Origin: Bacillota bacterium
GTDB taxonomy: Bacteria; Bacillota; Clostridia; Oscillospirales; Acutalibacteraceae
Direction: 5' to 3'
Length of the DNA: 47,192 nt
Assembly: GCA_023418995.1 (NCBI GenBank)
Contig: JAEZYP010000059.1
Location: forward strand, 1 to 47,192
This document shows positions 40,518-47,192 of this stretch, piece after piece. A program made the translations under genes and the position numbers. A model generated the notes under the pieces. The model did no database searches. It saw nothing but the letters and a program-made list of their open reading frames with translations, and was not told where the DNA came from. The stretch's first letter is position 1. Every line of letters starts with the position of its first letter.

Positions 40518-41705
40518 ATGGAAAACAAAGATTTGCAGTTTGCAACGAAAGCCGTTCACGCCGGTCAGCACGGCGACCCTGTTACCGGAGCAATGGTGTC
40601 TCCCATGTTCATGACCAGTACCTATGTGTGGACACCGGAGAAAATGGAACGTTACCAGAATGGCGATAAGGATGGCATCTTCACTTACGGACGCAGCCGC
40701 AACCCAACCCAGAACGAAATTCAGGATAAAATAGCTGCTCTGTACGGCGCACCTGCATGCTTGGTTACCTCTTCCGGTATGGCTGCCATTTCGCTTGCTA
40801 TTATGAGCTTTGTGCATCCGGGCGACCACATCATCAGCTGCAAAACCATTTACGGCGGCACGTTCGCCCTGTTCTCAAAGGTTTTCGAAGAATTGAAAAT
40901 TGAAGTTACCTTCCTTCAGGATATGTCTGAAGAAAGCCTCAATAAAGCATTCCGCCCCAACACAAAACTGATCTACGGCGAGAGCATCTACAACCCGACC
41001 CTGGAAATTGCCGATTTCAAGCTAATCGCAAGCTGGGCAAAGTCCAAGGGAATCAAATCCATGATCGACAATACCTTCTGCAGCCCCTACCTGCTTAATC
41101 CGTTCAATTTCGGCATTGACGTAGTGGTGGAAAGCTGCACGAAATACATCAACGGACACGGCGACCTGATTGCCGGCTCCATCTGCGGTGAGTTCGATTT
41201 TGTAGACAATATCCGCGGCTCTATCTATCAGGAGCTTGGCTCCGTGCCAAGTCCGTTTACCTGCTGGCTGATGCTGCGCGGCCTCAAAACCATCCATCTG
41301 CGTATGAAGGCGCAGTGCGAAAACGCGATGGAGGTTTCAAAATGGCTCGAGAGTCATTCCAGAGTGGAAAAGGTGGTTTATCCCGGTCTGGCTTCCCACC
41401 CGCAGCACGACTTTGCAACCGAAATTTTCGGGAACAAGGGCTACGGTGCAATGATTGCGTTTGTGGTTGACGGCGGCCTGAAGGGTGCGCAAAACGTCAT
41501 CAATCACTTAATGCTAACCAAATACGCGGTCAGCCTCGGCGATTTGGATACGATGGCACAGCAGCCTGCCACCCAGACACATGGCAAGATGTCCCGCGAA
41601 GAAAGAATGTCGATGGGCATTGATGACGGCATGATCCGTTTGTCAATTGGCGCCGAAGACGCGAAGGACATCATTGCGGACCTCGAACAAGCCCTGAATG
41701 CCTAA
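40518..41705 (+). CDS. Cys/Met metabolism PLP-dependent enzyme (gamma-lyase-like)
   Basis: 395 residues behind GGAGGGAAAT. The fold type I Cys/Met family pattern is clear: YGRSRNPTQNEIQDKIAALYG, SSGMAAIS, the Asp of MIDNTFCSPYLLNP, and the PLP lysine K209 in SCTKYINGHGD. The sequence around K209 is closest in style to methionine gamma-lyase and O-acetylhomoserine sulfhydrylase. However, the residue matching the Cys of methionine gamma-lyases (YGCTFAF) is Gly114 in YGGTFAL. So the reaction may be beta- or gamma-elimination, or gamma-replacement, on an amino acid carrying a leaving group. Its setting among sugar enzymes is unusual. It overlaps the kinase gene by 8 nt. Confidence 0.88.
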   Translation: MENKDLQFATKAVHAGQHGDPVTGAMVSPMFMTSTYVWTPEKMERYQNGDKDGIFTYGRSRNPTQNEIQDKIAALYGAPACLVTSSGMAAISLAIMSFVHPGDHIISCKTIYGGTFALFSKVFEELKIEVTFLQDMSEESLNKAFRPNTKLIYGESIYNPTLEIADFKLIASWAKSKGIKSMIDNTFCSPYLLNPFNFGIDVVVESCTKYINGHGDLIAGSICGEFDFVDNIRGSIYQELGSVPSPFTCWLMLRGLKTIHLRMKAQCENAMEVSKWLESHSRVEKVVYPGLASHPQHDFATEIFGNKGYGAMIAFVVDGGLKGAQNVINHLMLTKYAVSLGDLDTMAQQPATQTHGKMSREERMSMGIDDGMIRLSIGAEDAKDIIADLEQALNA

Positions 41706-43179
41706 CGAAAAATTGTTTTTAGCCATCGACGCGGGCACTACCATGGTAAAGGCTGTACTTACCAGCGTCGACGGCAGGTTTATTGATACTGCGGGCGTAA
41801 AGCTTAACATCCTCATGCCATTCCCGAGCTGGTGTGAAATGGATATGGATACCGTCTGGCAGGCGGTGTGCGAAGCAGTGAGCCGAATTCGGGAAAATAA
41901 CGGCGCGGTTTGGAACAATATCTGCGCGGTTGGAATCTGCGGTCAGGGCGACGGTATGTGGCCGCTTGACAGAGACGGAAAACCGGTGCGCAACGCGGTG
42001 CTGTGGAACGATACGCGTGCGGCCGGGCGGGTGGATTACGACGGAATCAGCACAACCTGCATCGCTCTGGGCACCTCGCCGATGTTCCCCGGCGCCGCCC
42101 CGGTCATTCTTCGCTGGCTGAAGGAAAACGAACCGGAAAGCTACGGCAAGATCGCGTCTGTTCTGCACTGCAAGGACTGGCTGAACTACCGGCTCACGGG
42201 CAAGCTTGTTACCGACGAGACCGATGCTTCTACCGCACTGATGAACATTTATACAAAGAAATATGAGTATTCCCTGCTGGAGCAGCTGGGAGTCGGGGAA
42301 AGCGCCGAATGGTTCCCGCCGGTAACGGCATCGGATCAAATCATCGGCACAGTAACCGAACCGGCGGCCGGTTTCCTTAAAATCAAGCCGGGTACTCCGG
42401 TAATTGCCGGCGCCATCGATGTTTTGGCGGCGGCAACCGGATGCGGTGTGACGGAGCCCGCGCAAAAGGGCAGCATTATCGGCACAACGCTCTGTAACTA
42501 TGTTGTACTCAACGAGGAGCGGGCGCATACCGACGCGGGAAATATCGGCAGCGTGCTCTGCCACACGAAACAGGGTACCTATATCCGGCTGATGGCGGCT
42601 TTGTCCGGCGCTTCTGCGTTGGACTGGGTGCGGCGCGAAGTCCTTGCGGATGAGCCGTACGCCGCGTTTGAACCAAAAATCGAAACGCTGCCGATTGGCA
42701 GCGAAGGCGTAATATTTCACCCGTACTTATACGGGGAACGGGCTCCCTTCCGCATTGCGGATGCCAGCGGCGGCTTTTATGGGCTGCGGGCAGGTCATAC
42801 CAAATATCATATGGCCAGGGCTGCCTTTGAAGGAGTTGTACTTTCCCTTTACGACTGCTACCAAAACCTCCCGGTTGGGGAAAACGGGTTTGTGATCGCG
42901 GGCGGCGCGGCAAAAAGCGATTTAGTATGCCAGATGCTGTGTGACTGTATGGGCGAAAAGACGCTTCGCTACCGTGAGAAGGAACTGGGAATTCTCGGGC
43001 TCGTTCGTCTTCTGCAAAGAGCAACCGGTCTGGGAACACCGGACGGAGAAGCAGAAAAAGACGTTTTCCTGCCCGATATGGCAAAGCACGAAGAGTACAA
43101 AAAGCTTTATGCCCAGTTCTGCTGGCTTAAGGATAAGATGATTCCTTTCTGGAAGAGAGAAAGGGAATCACGTTCCTAA
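41698..43179 (+). CDS. FGGY family carbohydrate kinase (L-xylulokinase/erythritol kinase-like)
   Basis: 493 residues, typical of the FGGY family. The start lies inside the end of the PLP gene. The first ATPase-fold half has LAIDAGTTMVKAVL (phosphate 1), AVGICGQGDGMWPLD, and the base region WNDTRAAGRV. The second half has AGAIDVLAAATGCGV (phosphate 2) and GFVIAGGAAKSDLVCQMLCDCMG (adenosine motif). GQGDGMW with DTRAA is reminiscent of LyxK and erythritol kinase. The family includes LsrK, the autoinducer-2 kinase, whose regulator LsrR is also SorC-type, but the rest of the Lsr set is absent. It probably makes the 1- or 5-phosphate that the class II aldolase cleaves. A 349-bp spacer with no terminator follows. 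Confidence 0.9.
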   Translation: MPNEKLFLAIDAGTTMVKAVLTSVDGRFIDTAGVKLNILMPFPSWCEMDMDTVWQAVCEAVSRIRENNGAVWNNICAVGICGQGDGMWPLDRDGKPVRNAVLWNDTRAAGRVDYDGISTTCIALGTSPMFPGAAPVILRWLKENEPESYGKIASVLHCKDWLNYRLTGKLVTDETDASTALMNIYTKKYEYSLLEQLGVGESAEWFPPVTASDQIIGTVTEPAAGFLKIKPGTPVIAGAIDVLAAATGCGVTEPAQKGSIIGTTLCNYVVLNEERAHTDAGNIGSVLCHTKQGTYIRLMAALSGASALDWVRREVLADEPYAAFEPKIETLPIGSEGVIFHPYLYGERAPFRIADASGGFYGLRAGHTKYHMARAAFEGVVLSLYDCYQNLPVGENGFVIAGGAAKSDLVCQMLCDCMGEKTLRYREKELGILGLVRLLQRATGLGTPDGEAEKDVFLPDMAKHEEYKKLYAQFCWLKDKMIPFWKRERESRS

Positions 43180-43528
43180 TATTATTTGCGCTGGGCTCAA
43201 GCGGACCCCCGCAAACAGCCTCAGCCTTAAAATCACCTTCTTCTTTTTCTATATGTATCCTTACACTTTTTTACCCCTTGGCTGCGGCGAAAGCCGTATC
43301 CGCCGATCCCTACCTCAGAAATTGCTGAATAAATATCGGAGCACAGCTTGCCGTCCAATTTTTCAGCCCGACAGCGAAAAATAGCTCCGGATACGGCAAG
43401 TATTCGTGTATTTTCCTTGCCGGGCAAAAGGACTCGCCAGACTGTGCTCTCTTATTTATCGGCGTTTCAAAGGAATCGACTATCAGTCGTTTATGCTTTA
43501 ACGAGATCCCAAAAAAGGAGATATCAAT
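43180..43528 (+). other. leader region of the PFOR gene with long-range inverted repeat
   Basis: About 350 bp without a convincing gene. GCCGTATCCG (43293-43302) and CGGATACGGC (43388-43397) are perfect inverted arms 85 nt apart, with CCGAT / ATCGG nested inside (43303-43307 and 43335-43339). The layout suggests a structured leader RNA, but no known riboswitch or T-box signature was found. A 64-codon minus-strand frame at 43233-43427 lacks a ribosome binding site. The far end is the strong AAAAAAGGAG of nifJ. Confidence 0.45.
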
Positions 43529-46500
43529 ATGGATTCCAGAAAAATGAAAACCATGGACGGCAACTCAGCCGCCGCGCATGTATCCTATGCGTTTACGGAT
43601 GTTGCCGCGATCTACCCGATTACCCCGTCCTCTTCCATGGCGGATGAAACCGATAAATTTGCTGCCGCCCAGCGGAAGAACCTGTTCGGTCAGGAAGTAA
43701 GGGTTGCGGAAATGCAGTCTGAGGCCGGCGCCGCCGGTGCCGTTCACGGTTCCCTCGCGGCAGGCGCGCTCACCACTACCTATACCGCGTCGCAGGGCTT
43801 GCTGCTGATGATTCCGAATATGTACAAAATTGCCGGTGAATTCCTCCCGGCTGTTATCCACTGCGCCGCCCGTACATTGGGCAAAAGCACCCTCTGTATC
43901 TTCGGTGACCACTCTGACGTTTGCGCGTGCCGCCAGACCGGATTTTCCATGCTGTGCTCCAACAGCCCGCAGGAGGTAATGGATCTGGGTGCTGTGGCGC
44001 ATCTGGCGACTGTTAAGGGTCGCGTTCCCACGCTGCATTTCTTTGACGGCTTCCGTACCTCTCACGAGGTTCAGAAAATCCATATCTGGGATTATGAGGA
44101 GCTGGGCGATATGCTGGACTGGGACGCGGTCAACGCGTTCCGCCGCCGCAGCCTGAATCCGGAGCACCCCGTAACACGCGGCACCTGTTCCAATGACGAC
44201 ACCTATTTTCAGGAAATTGAAGCGGGAAACCATTTTTACGATGCTTTCCCGGATATCGTAAACGATTATATGCAGAAGGTAAACGCGAAGATCGGCACGG
44301 ATTATAAGCCGTTCAACTATTACGGCGCACCGGACGCAGAAAAGGTTATTGTTGCGATGGGCTCCGCCTGCGAGACAATCGAAGAGGTTGTCGATTACCT
44401 GAACGCCGCGGGTGAGAAGGTTGGTCTCATCAAGTGCCACCTTTACCGTCCGTTCTCCGCAAAGTATTTCTTTGACGTATTGCCGCAGACCGTAAAAAAG
44501 ATTACGGTTATGGACCGTACCAGCGAGGGCGGCTGCATTGGCGAGCCTCTTTACCTCGACGTTCTGGCAACGCTCAACGGCAATGAGGTAAACGGAATCT
44601 CCGTTTATGCCTGCAGATACGGTCTGGGCGGAAACGATACCACTCCGGGGCAGATTGTCACAGTGTTCCGCAACATGGAAAGCGACTCCCCGCGCAAACG
44701 CTTCACCGTCGGTATTGTGGACGATGTAACCCACCTTTCCCTTGAGGTGAAGGAGAATCCGGATACCACTCCGAAGGGGATTCATTCCTGCAAATTCTGG
44801 GGTCTGGGCGCGGACGGTACAGTCGGCGCAAACAAAAACTCCATCAAAATTATCGGCGACCATACCGATATGTACGCACAGGGCTATTTCGCCTACGACT
44901 CCAAAAAGTCCGGCGGCCTCACCGTTTCCCACCTGCGCTTTGGCGACAAGCCGATTAAATCCACCTATTACGTCAACAAGGCTGATTTCGTTGCCTGCCA
45001 CAAGGCCTCCTATGTAGAAAAATACGATATGGTTCAGGATATCAAGCCGGGTGGAAGCTTCCTACTGAACTGCCAGTGGAGCGACGAGGAGCTTGATGAA
45101 CGCCTCCCGAATAAAATGAAGAAATTCATCGCTGAAAACGGCGTTAATTTCTACACCATAGACGGCGTGAAGCTGGGCAAGGAAATCGGTTTGGGCGGAC
45201 GCATCAACACGATTCTCCAATCCGCATTCTTTGCAATCGCAAATATTATACCGGCGGAACAGGCGATTCAATACATGAAGGATGCCGCCCTGCATTCCTA
45301 CGCGAAAAAGGGCCAGAAGATCGTGGATATGAACTACGCGGCAATTGAGCGCGGCGCAAAGGAATTCCATAAGGTTAACGTACCCGACGCGTGGAAGAGC
45401 CTGCCGGATGACAGTGCCGCCGTGAAATTTGACGGCGCAAACAAACCGCTCACCGATTATGTCAACGAATTCCTTGTTCCGGTCAACGAATATAAGGGCA
45501 ACAAGCTGCCGGTTTCCGCCTTTACTAGGCTTGGCATGGAGGACGGTACCGTTCCGAACGGCTCCTCCGCTTATGAAAAGCGCGGCATCGCGATTGATGT
45601 CCCCGAATGGAACCCGGACAACTGCATTCAGTGTAACTTCTGCTCCTATGTCTGCCCTCACGCGGTCATTCGTCCAATCGCGATGACCGAGGCGGAAGCG
45701 GCAGCCGCCCCCGCCGGGCAGAAGATGAAAGACCTGACCGGTATGCCAGGCATGAAATTCGCCATAACGGTCTCTACGCTGGATTGCTCCGGCTGTGGCT
45801 CCTGTGCCACTGTGTGCCCGGGAATGAAGGGGCAGAAGGCTCTGATTATGCAGCCGATCGATACCCAAATGGATGCCCGGAACGGTTTCGAATATGGCAG
45901 AACGCTGGATGAAAAGCCAGAGGTTATCGAGAAATTTAAGCTTGCCAGCGTAAAGGGCAGCCAGTTTAAGCAGCCGCTTCTGGAGTTCTCGGGAGCCTGC
46001 GCGGGCTGCGGTGAAACTCCCTATGCGAAGCTGATTACACAGCTCTTCGGCGACCGGATGTATATCGCGAACGCCACCGGCTGTTCCTCTATCTGGGGTG
46101 CGTCTTCCCCGTCTACTCCATATACCACCGATAAGAGAGGGTTCGGCCCGGCGTGGGCAAACTCCCTGTTTGAAGATAACGCAGAGTTCGGTCTGGGCAT
46201 GAACATGGCACAGAACGCGATTCGCAGCCGCCTGTGTGAAAATGTCAAACGGATCGAAGAATCCGATAAAACCTCCGCGGAGCTGAAAAAAGCCTGCAGA
46301 GATTACCTCGATACGAAGGATGACAGCCGTACCAACCGCGCGGCGGCCGACAGGCTGATTCCGGAGCTGGAGAAAGCGGCGGCGGCAGGCTGCGAGCTTT
46401 CCAGAAATACATTGATTGACAAGGATTACCTGGCGAAGAAATCCATGTGGATTTTCGGCGGCGACGGCTGGGCGTATGATATCGGCTTTGGCGGCGTTGA

Positions 46501-47095
46501 CCATGTGCTCGCTTCCGGCGAAAATGTCAATATCATGGTGTTCGACACCGAGGTTTATTCCAACACCGGAGGACAGGCCTCCAAATCCACGCCGATCGGC
46601 GCGGTCGCACAGTTTGCCGCGACCGGCAAGGCGATGAAGAAAAAGGATCTGGCAGCGATCGCCATGAGCTATGGTTACGTGTATGTTGCACGCATCGCGA
46701 TGGGCGCGGATATGAACCAGTGCATCAAGGCAATCAATGAAGCCGAGGCCTACAACGGTCCGTCCATTATTATCGCCTACGCCCCGTGTATCAACCACGG
46801 AATCAAGGGAGGCATGAGCGTTGCCCAAGCCGAGGAGAAAAAAGCGGTCGAAGCAGGCTACTGGAATATCTTCCGATATAACCCGCTTCTCGCGGAGGAA
46901 GGAAAGAACCCGCTCCAGCTCGACAGCAAGGCTCCTACCGCCAGCTATCGCGACTTCCTGATGGGCGAGGTTCGCTACAACTCGCTGACCCGTTCCTTCC
47001 CGGAGCGCGCAGAGCAGCTCTTTGTAAAAGCGGAAAACGCCGCAAAACAGAATTACGAACACTTAAAAAAGCTTTCAGAAATTAAATTTGAATAA
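43529..47095 (+). CDS. nifJ: pyruvate:ferredoxin (flavodoxin) oxidoreductase
   Basis: 1188 residues, the full length of the homodimeric clostridial enzyme, which oxidises pyruvate to acetyl-CoA and CO2 while reducing ferredoxin. Domains in order: the pyrimidine-binding domain starting NSAAAHVSYAFTDVAAIYPITPSSSMAD; the transketolase-like and CoA domains; two 4Fe-4S motifs CIQCNFCSYVCP (about 695) and CSGCGSCATVCP (about 755); then the third cluster and TPP pyrophosphate domain with GACAGCGETPYAKL and GDGWAYDIGFGG, YSNTGGQASKSTP. Start ATG at 43529 follows AAAAAAGGAG. It is a core anaerobic enzyme; location after the SorC cluster may be chance, though pyruvate or DHAP from that pathway would flow to it. 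Confidence 0.97.
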   Translation: MDSRKMKTMDGNSAAAHVSYAFTDVAAIYPITPSSSMADETDKFAAAQRKNLFGQEVRVAEMQSEAGAAGAVHGSLAAGALTTTYTASQGLLLMIPNMYKIAGEFLPAVIHCAARTLGKSTLCIFGDHSDVCACRQTGFSMLCSNSPQEVMDLGAVAHLATVKGRVPTLHFFDGFRTSHEVQKIHIWDYEELGDMLDWDAVNAFRRRSLNPEHPVTRGTCSNDDTYFQEIEAGNHFYDAFPDIVNDYMQKVNAKIGTDYKPFNYYGAPDAEKVIVAMGSACETIEEVVDYLNAAGEKVGLIKCHLYRPFSAKYFFDVLPQTVKKITVMDRTSEGGCIGEPLYLDVLATLNGNEVNGISVYACRYGLGGNDTTPGQIVTVFRNMESDSPRKRFTVGIVDDVTHLSLEVKENPDTTPKGIHSCKFWGLGADGTVGANKNSIKIIGDHTDMYAQGYFAYDSKKSGGLTVSHLRFGDKPIKSTYYVNKADFVACHKASYVEKYDMVQDIKPGGSFLLNCQWSDEELDERLPNKMKKFIAENGVNFYTIDGVKLGKEIGLGGRINTILQSAFFAIANIIPAEQAIQYMKDAALHSYAKKGQKIVDMNYAAIERGAKEFHKVNVPDAWKSLPDDSAAVKFDGANKPLTDYVNEFLVPVNEYKGNKLPVSAFTRLGMEDGTVPNGSSAYEKRGIAIDVPEWNPDNCIQCNFCSYVCPHAVIRPIAMTEAEAAAAPAGQKMKDLTGMPGMKFAITVSTLDCSGCGSCATVCPGMKGQKALIMQPIDTQMDARNGFEYGRTLDEKPEVIEKFKLASVKGSQFKQPLLEFSGACAGCGETPYAKLITQLFGDRMYIANATGCSSIWGASSPSTPYTTDKRGFGPAWANSLFEDNAEFGLGMNMAQNAIRSRLCENVKRIEESDKTSAELKKACRDYLDTKDDSRTNRAAADRLIPELEKAAAAGCELSRNTLIDKDYLAKKSMWIFGGDGWAYDIGFGGVDHVLASGENVNIMVFDTEVYSNTGGQASKSTPIGAVAQFAATGKAMKKKDLAAIAMSYGYVYVARIAMGADMNQCIKAINEAEAYNGPSIIIAYAPCINHGIKGGMSVAQAEEKKAVEAGYWNIFRYNPLLAEEGKNPLQLDSKAPTASYRDFLMGEVRYNSLTRSFPERAEQLFVKAENAAKQNYEHLKKLSEIKFE

Positions 47096-47141
47096 AGTTC
47101 CTTTGAAATAGAGAAGGAACAGCCGAAAGGTGCAGACGTTA

Positions 47142-47175
47142 GGACTTATCCGCCGGAAAACGCGCGGATAAGTCC
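47142..47175 (+). terminator. hairpin after nifJ
   Basis: A perfect 12-bp stem GGACTTATCCGC / GCGGATAAGTCC has a 10-nt loop. The T-run (TTTTTT at 47187) comes 11 nt later, so termination may be less direct than usual. The window ends here. Confidence 0.55.
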
Positions 47176-47192
47176 GCCATTTAAACTTTTTT

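Noticed and set aside
31700..43179. Calling the SorC cluster an autoinducer-2 (Lsr) system
   Set aside because: SorC regulator and FGGY kinase match that idea, but the importer is Liv-type rather than LsrACDB, and LsrF/LsrG-like genes are missing.
43233..43427. 64-codon minus-strand frame in the PFOR leader
   Set aside because: TTG start without a ribosome binding site, and it overlaps the inverted-repeat structure.
45062..47062. 666-codon open frame on the minus strand
   Set aside because: It lies wholly antisense to nifJ, has no family similarity, and arises from the codon bias of the real gene. The same holds for the long minus-strand frames at 43565-45001, 17463-18854 and 15230-16483.
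1..47192. CRISPR arrays, tRNA, rRNA, prophage or integrase genes, replication origin
   Set aside because: No regularly spaced repeats, cloverleaf or rRNA signatures, phage structural genes or DnaA-box clusters were noticed. Only the single transposase fragment at 25770-25952 is mobile-element related.

Overview
The window reads as chromosome of an anaerobic low-to-mid GC Firmicute, most likely a member of the Clostridia near the Oscillospiraceae/Ruminococcaceae. This is inferred from a homodimeric pyruvate:ferredoxin oxidoreductase, an EFR1-type flavodoxin/ferredoxin, DUF3793 and DUF4830 family proteins, AAGGAGG-type ribosome binding sites, sigma-A promoters with 17-bp spacers, and U-tailed hairpin terminators. 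No rRNA, tRNA or CRISPR array was seen. The only mobile DNA recognised is a transposase tail at about 25.8 kb.

Left part (1-16.3 kb), mostly core functions: an EF-G-like GTPase homologue with an altered nucleotide-specificity motif, a DUF4830 membrane-anchored protein, an RsuA-type pseudouridine synthase, a stand-alone CUT1-type sugar ABC ATPase, and a PucR/CdaR-type regulator. Next comes a cell-wall module: ftsE-ftsX overlapping two tandem coiled-coil/M23 peptidoglycan hydrolases, then an S41 (C-terminal processing) peptidase homologue that appears to have lost its catalytic Ser and Lys. A DUF3793 protein, an EpsG-like membrane protein behind a promoter and attenuator-like hairpin, and enolase follow.

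Middle part (16.6-31.3 kb), accessory: a five-gene efflux operon (ABC ATPase, FtsX-type permease, HlyD-type lipoprotein adaptor, TetR regulator, TolC-like coiled-coil protein). Its promoter abuts a perfect palindrome that is the probable TetR operator. A P2-type cation ATPase on the minus strand sits behind a yybP-ykoY (manganese) riboswitch with a clear terminator. After a transposase remnant come a prolyl-tRNA-deacylase-like protein, an EFR1 ferredoxin/membrane-protein pair divergent from a second TetR gene over a shared palindromic operator, and an AT-richer three-gene minus-strand operon (2TM plus beta-rich domain protein, DPPY-type methyltransferase, class I methyltransferase) of unknown purpose.

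Right part (31.6-47.2 kb): an eleven-gene co-directional cluster headed by a SorC-family regulator with its own promoter and palindromic operator. It encodes a class II aldolase, a D-2-hydroxyacid dehydrogenase, a complete Liv-type ABC importer, a 56-residue protein, a butanediol-dehydrogenase-like Zn alcohol dehydrogenase, a Cys/Met-metabolism PLP enzyme and an FGGY kinase. The enzymes fit uptake, oxidation, phosphorylation and aldol cleavage of a polyol or ketose. The Liv-type importer and PLP lyase suggest that the substrate carries an amino-acid or sulfur moiety. This is the best candidate here for an undescribed catabolic system. The window ends with nifJ (PFOR), which would take pyruvate onward to acetyl-CoA.
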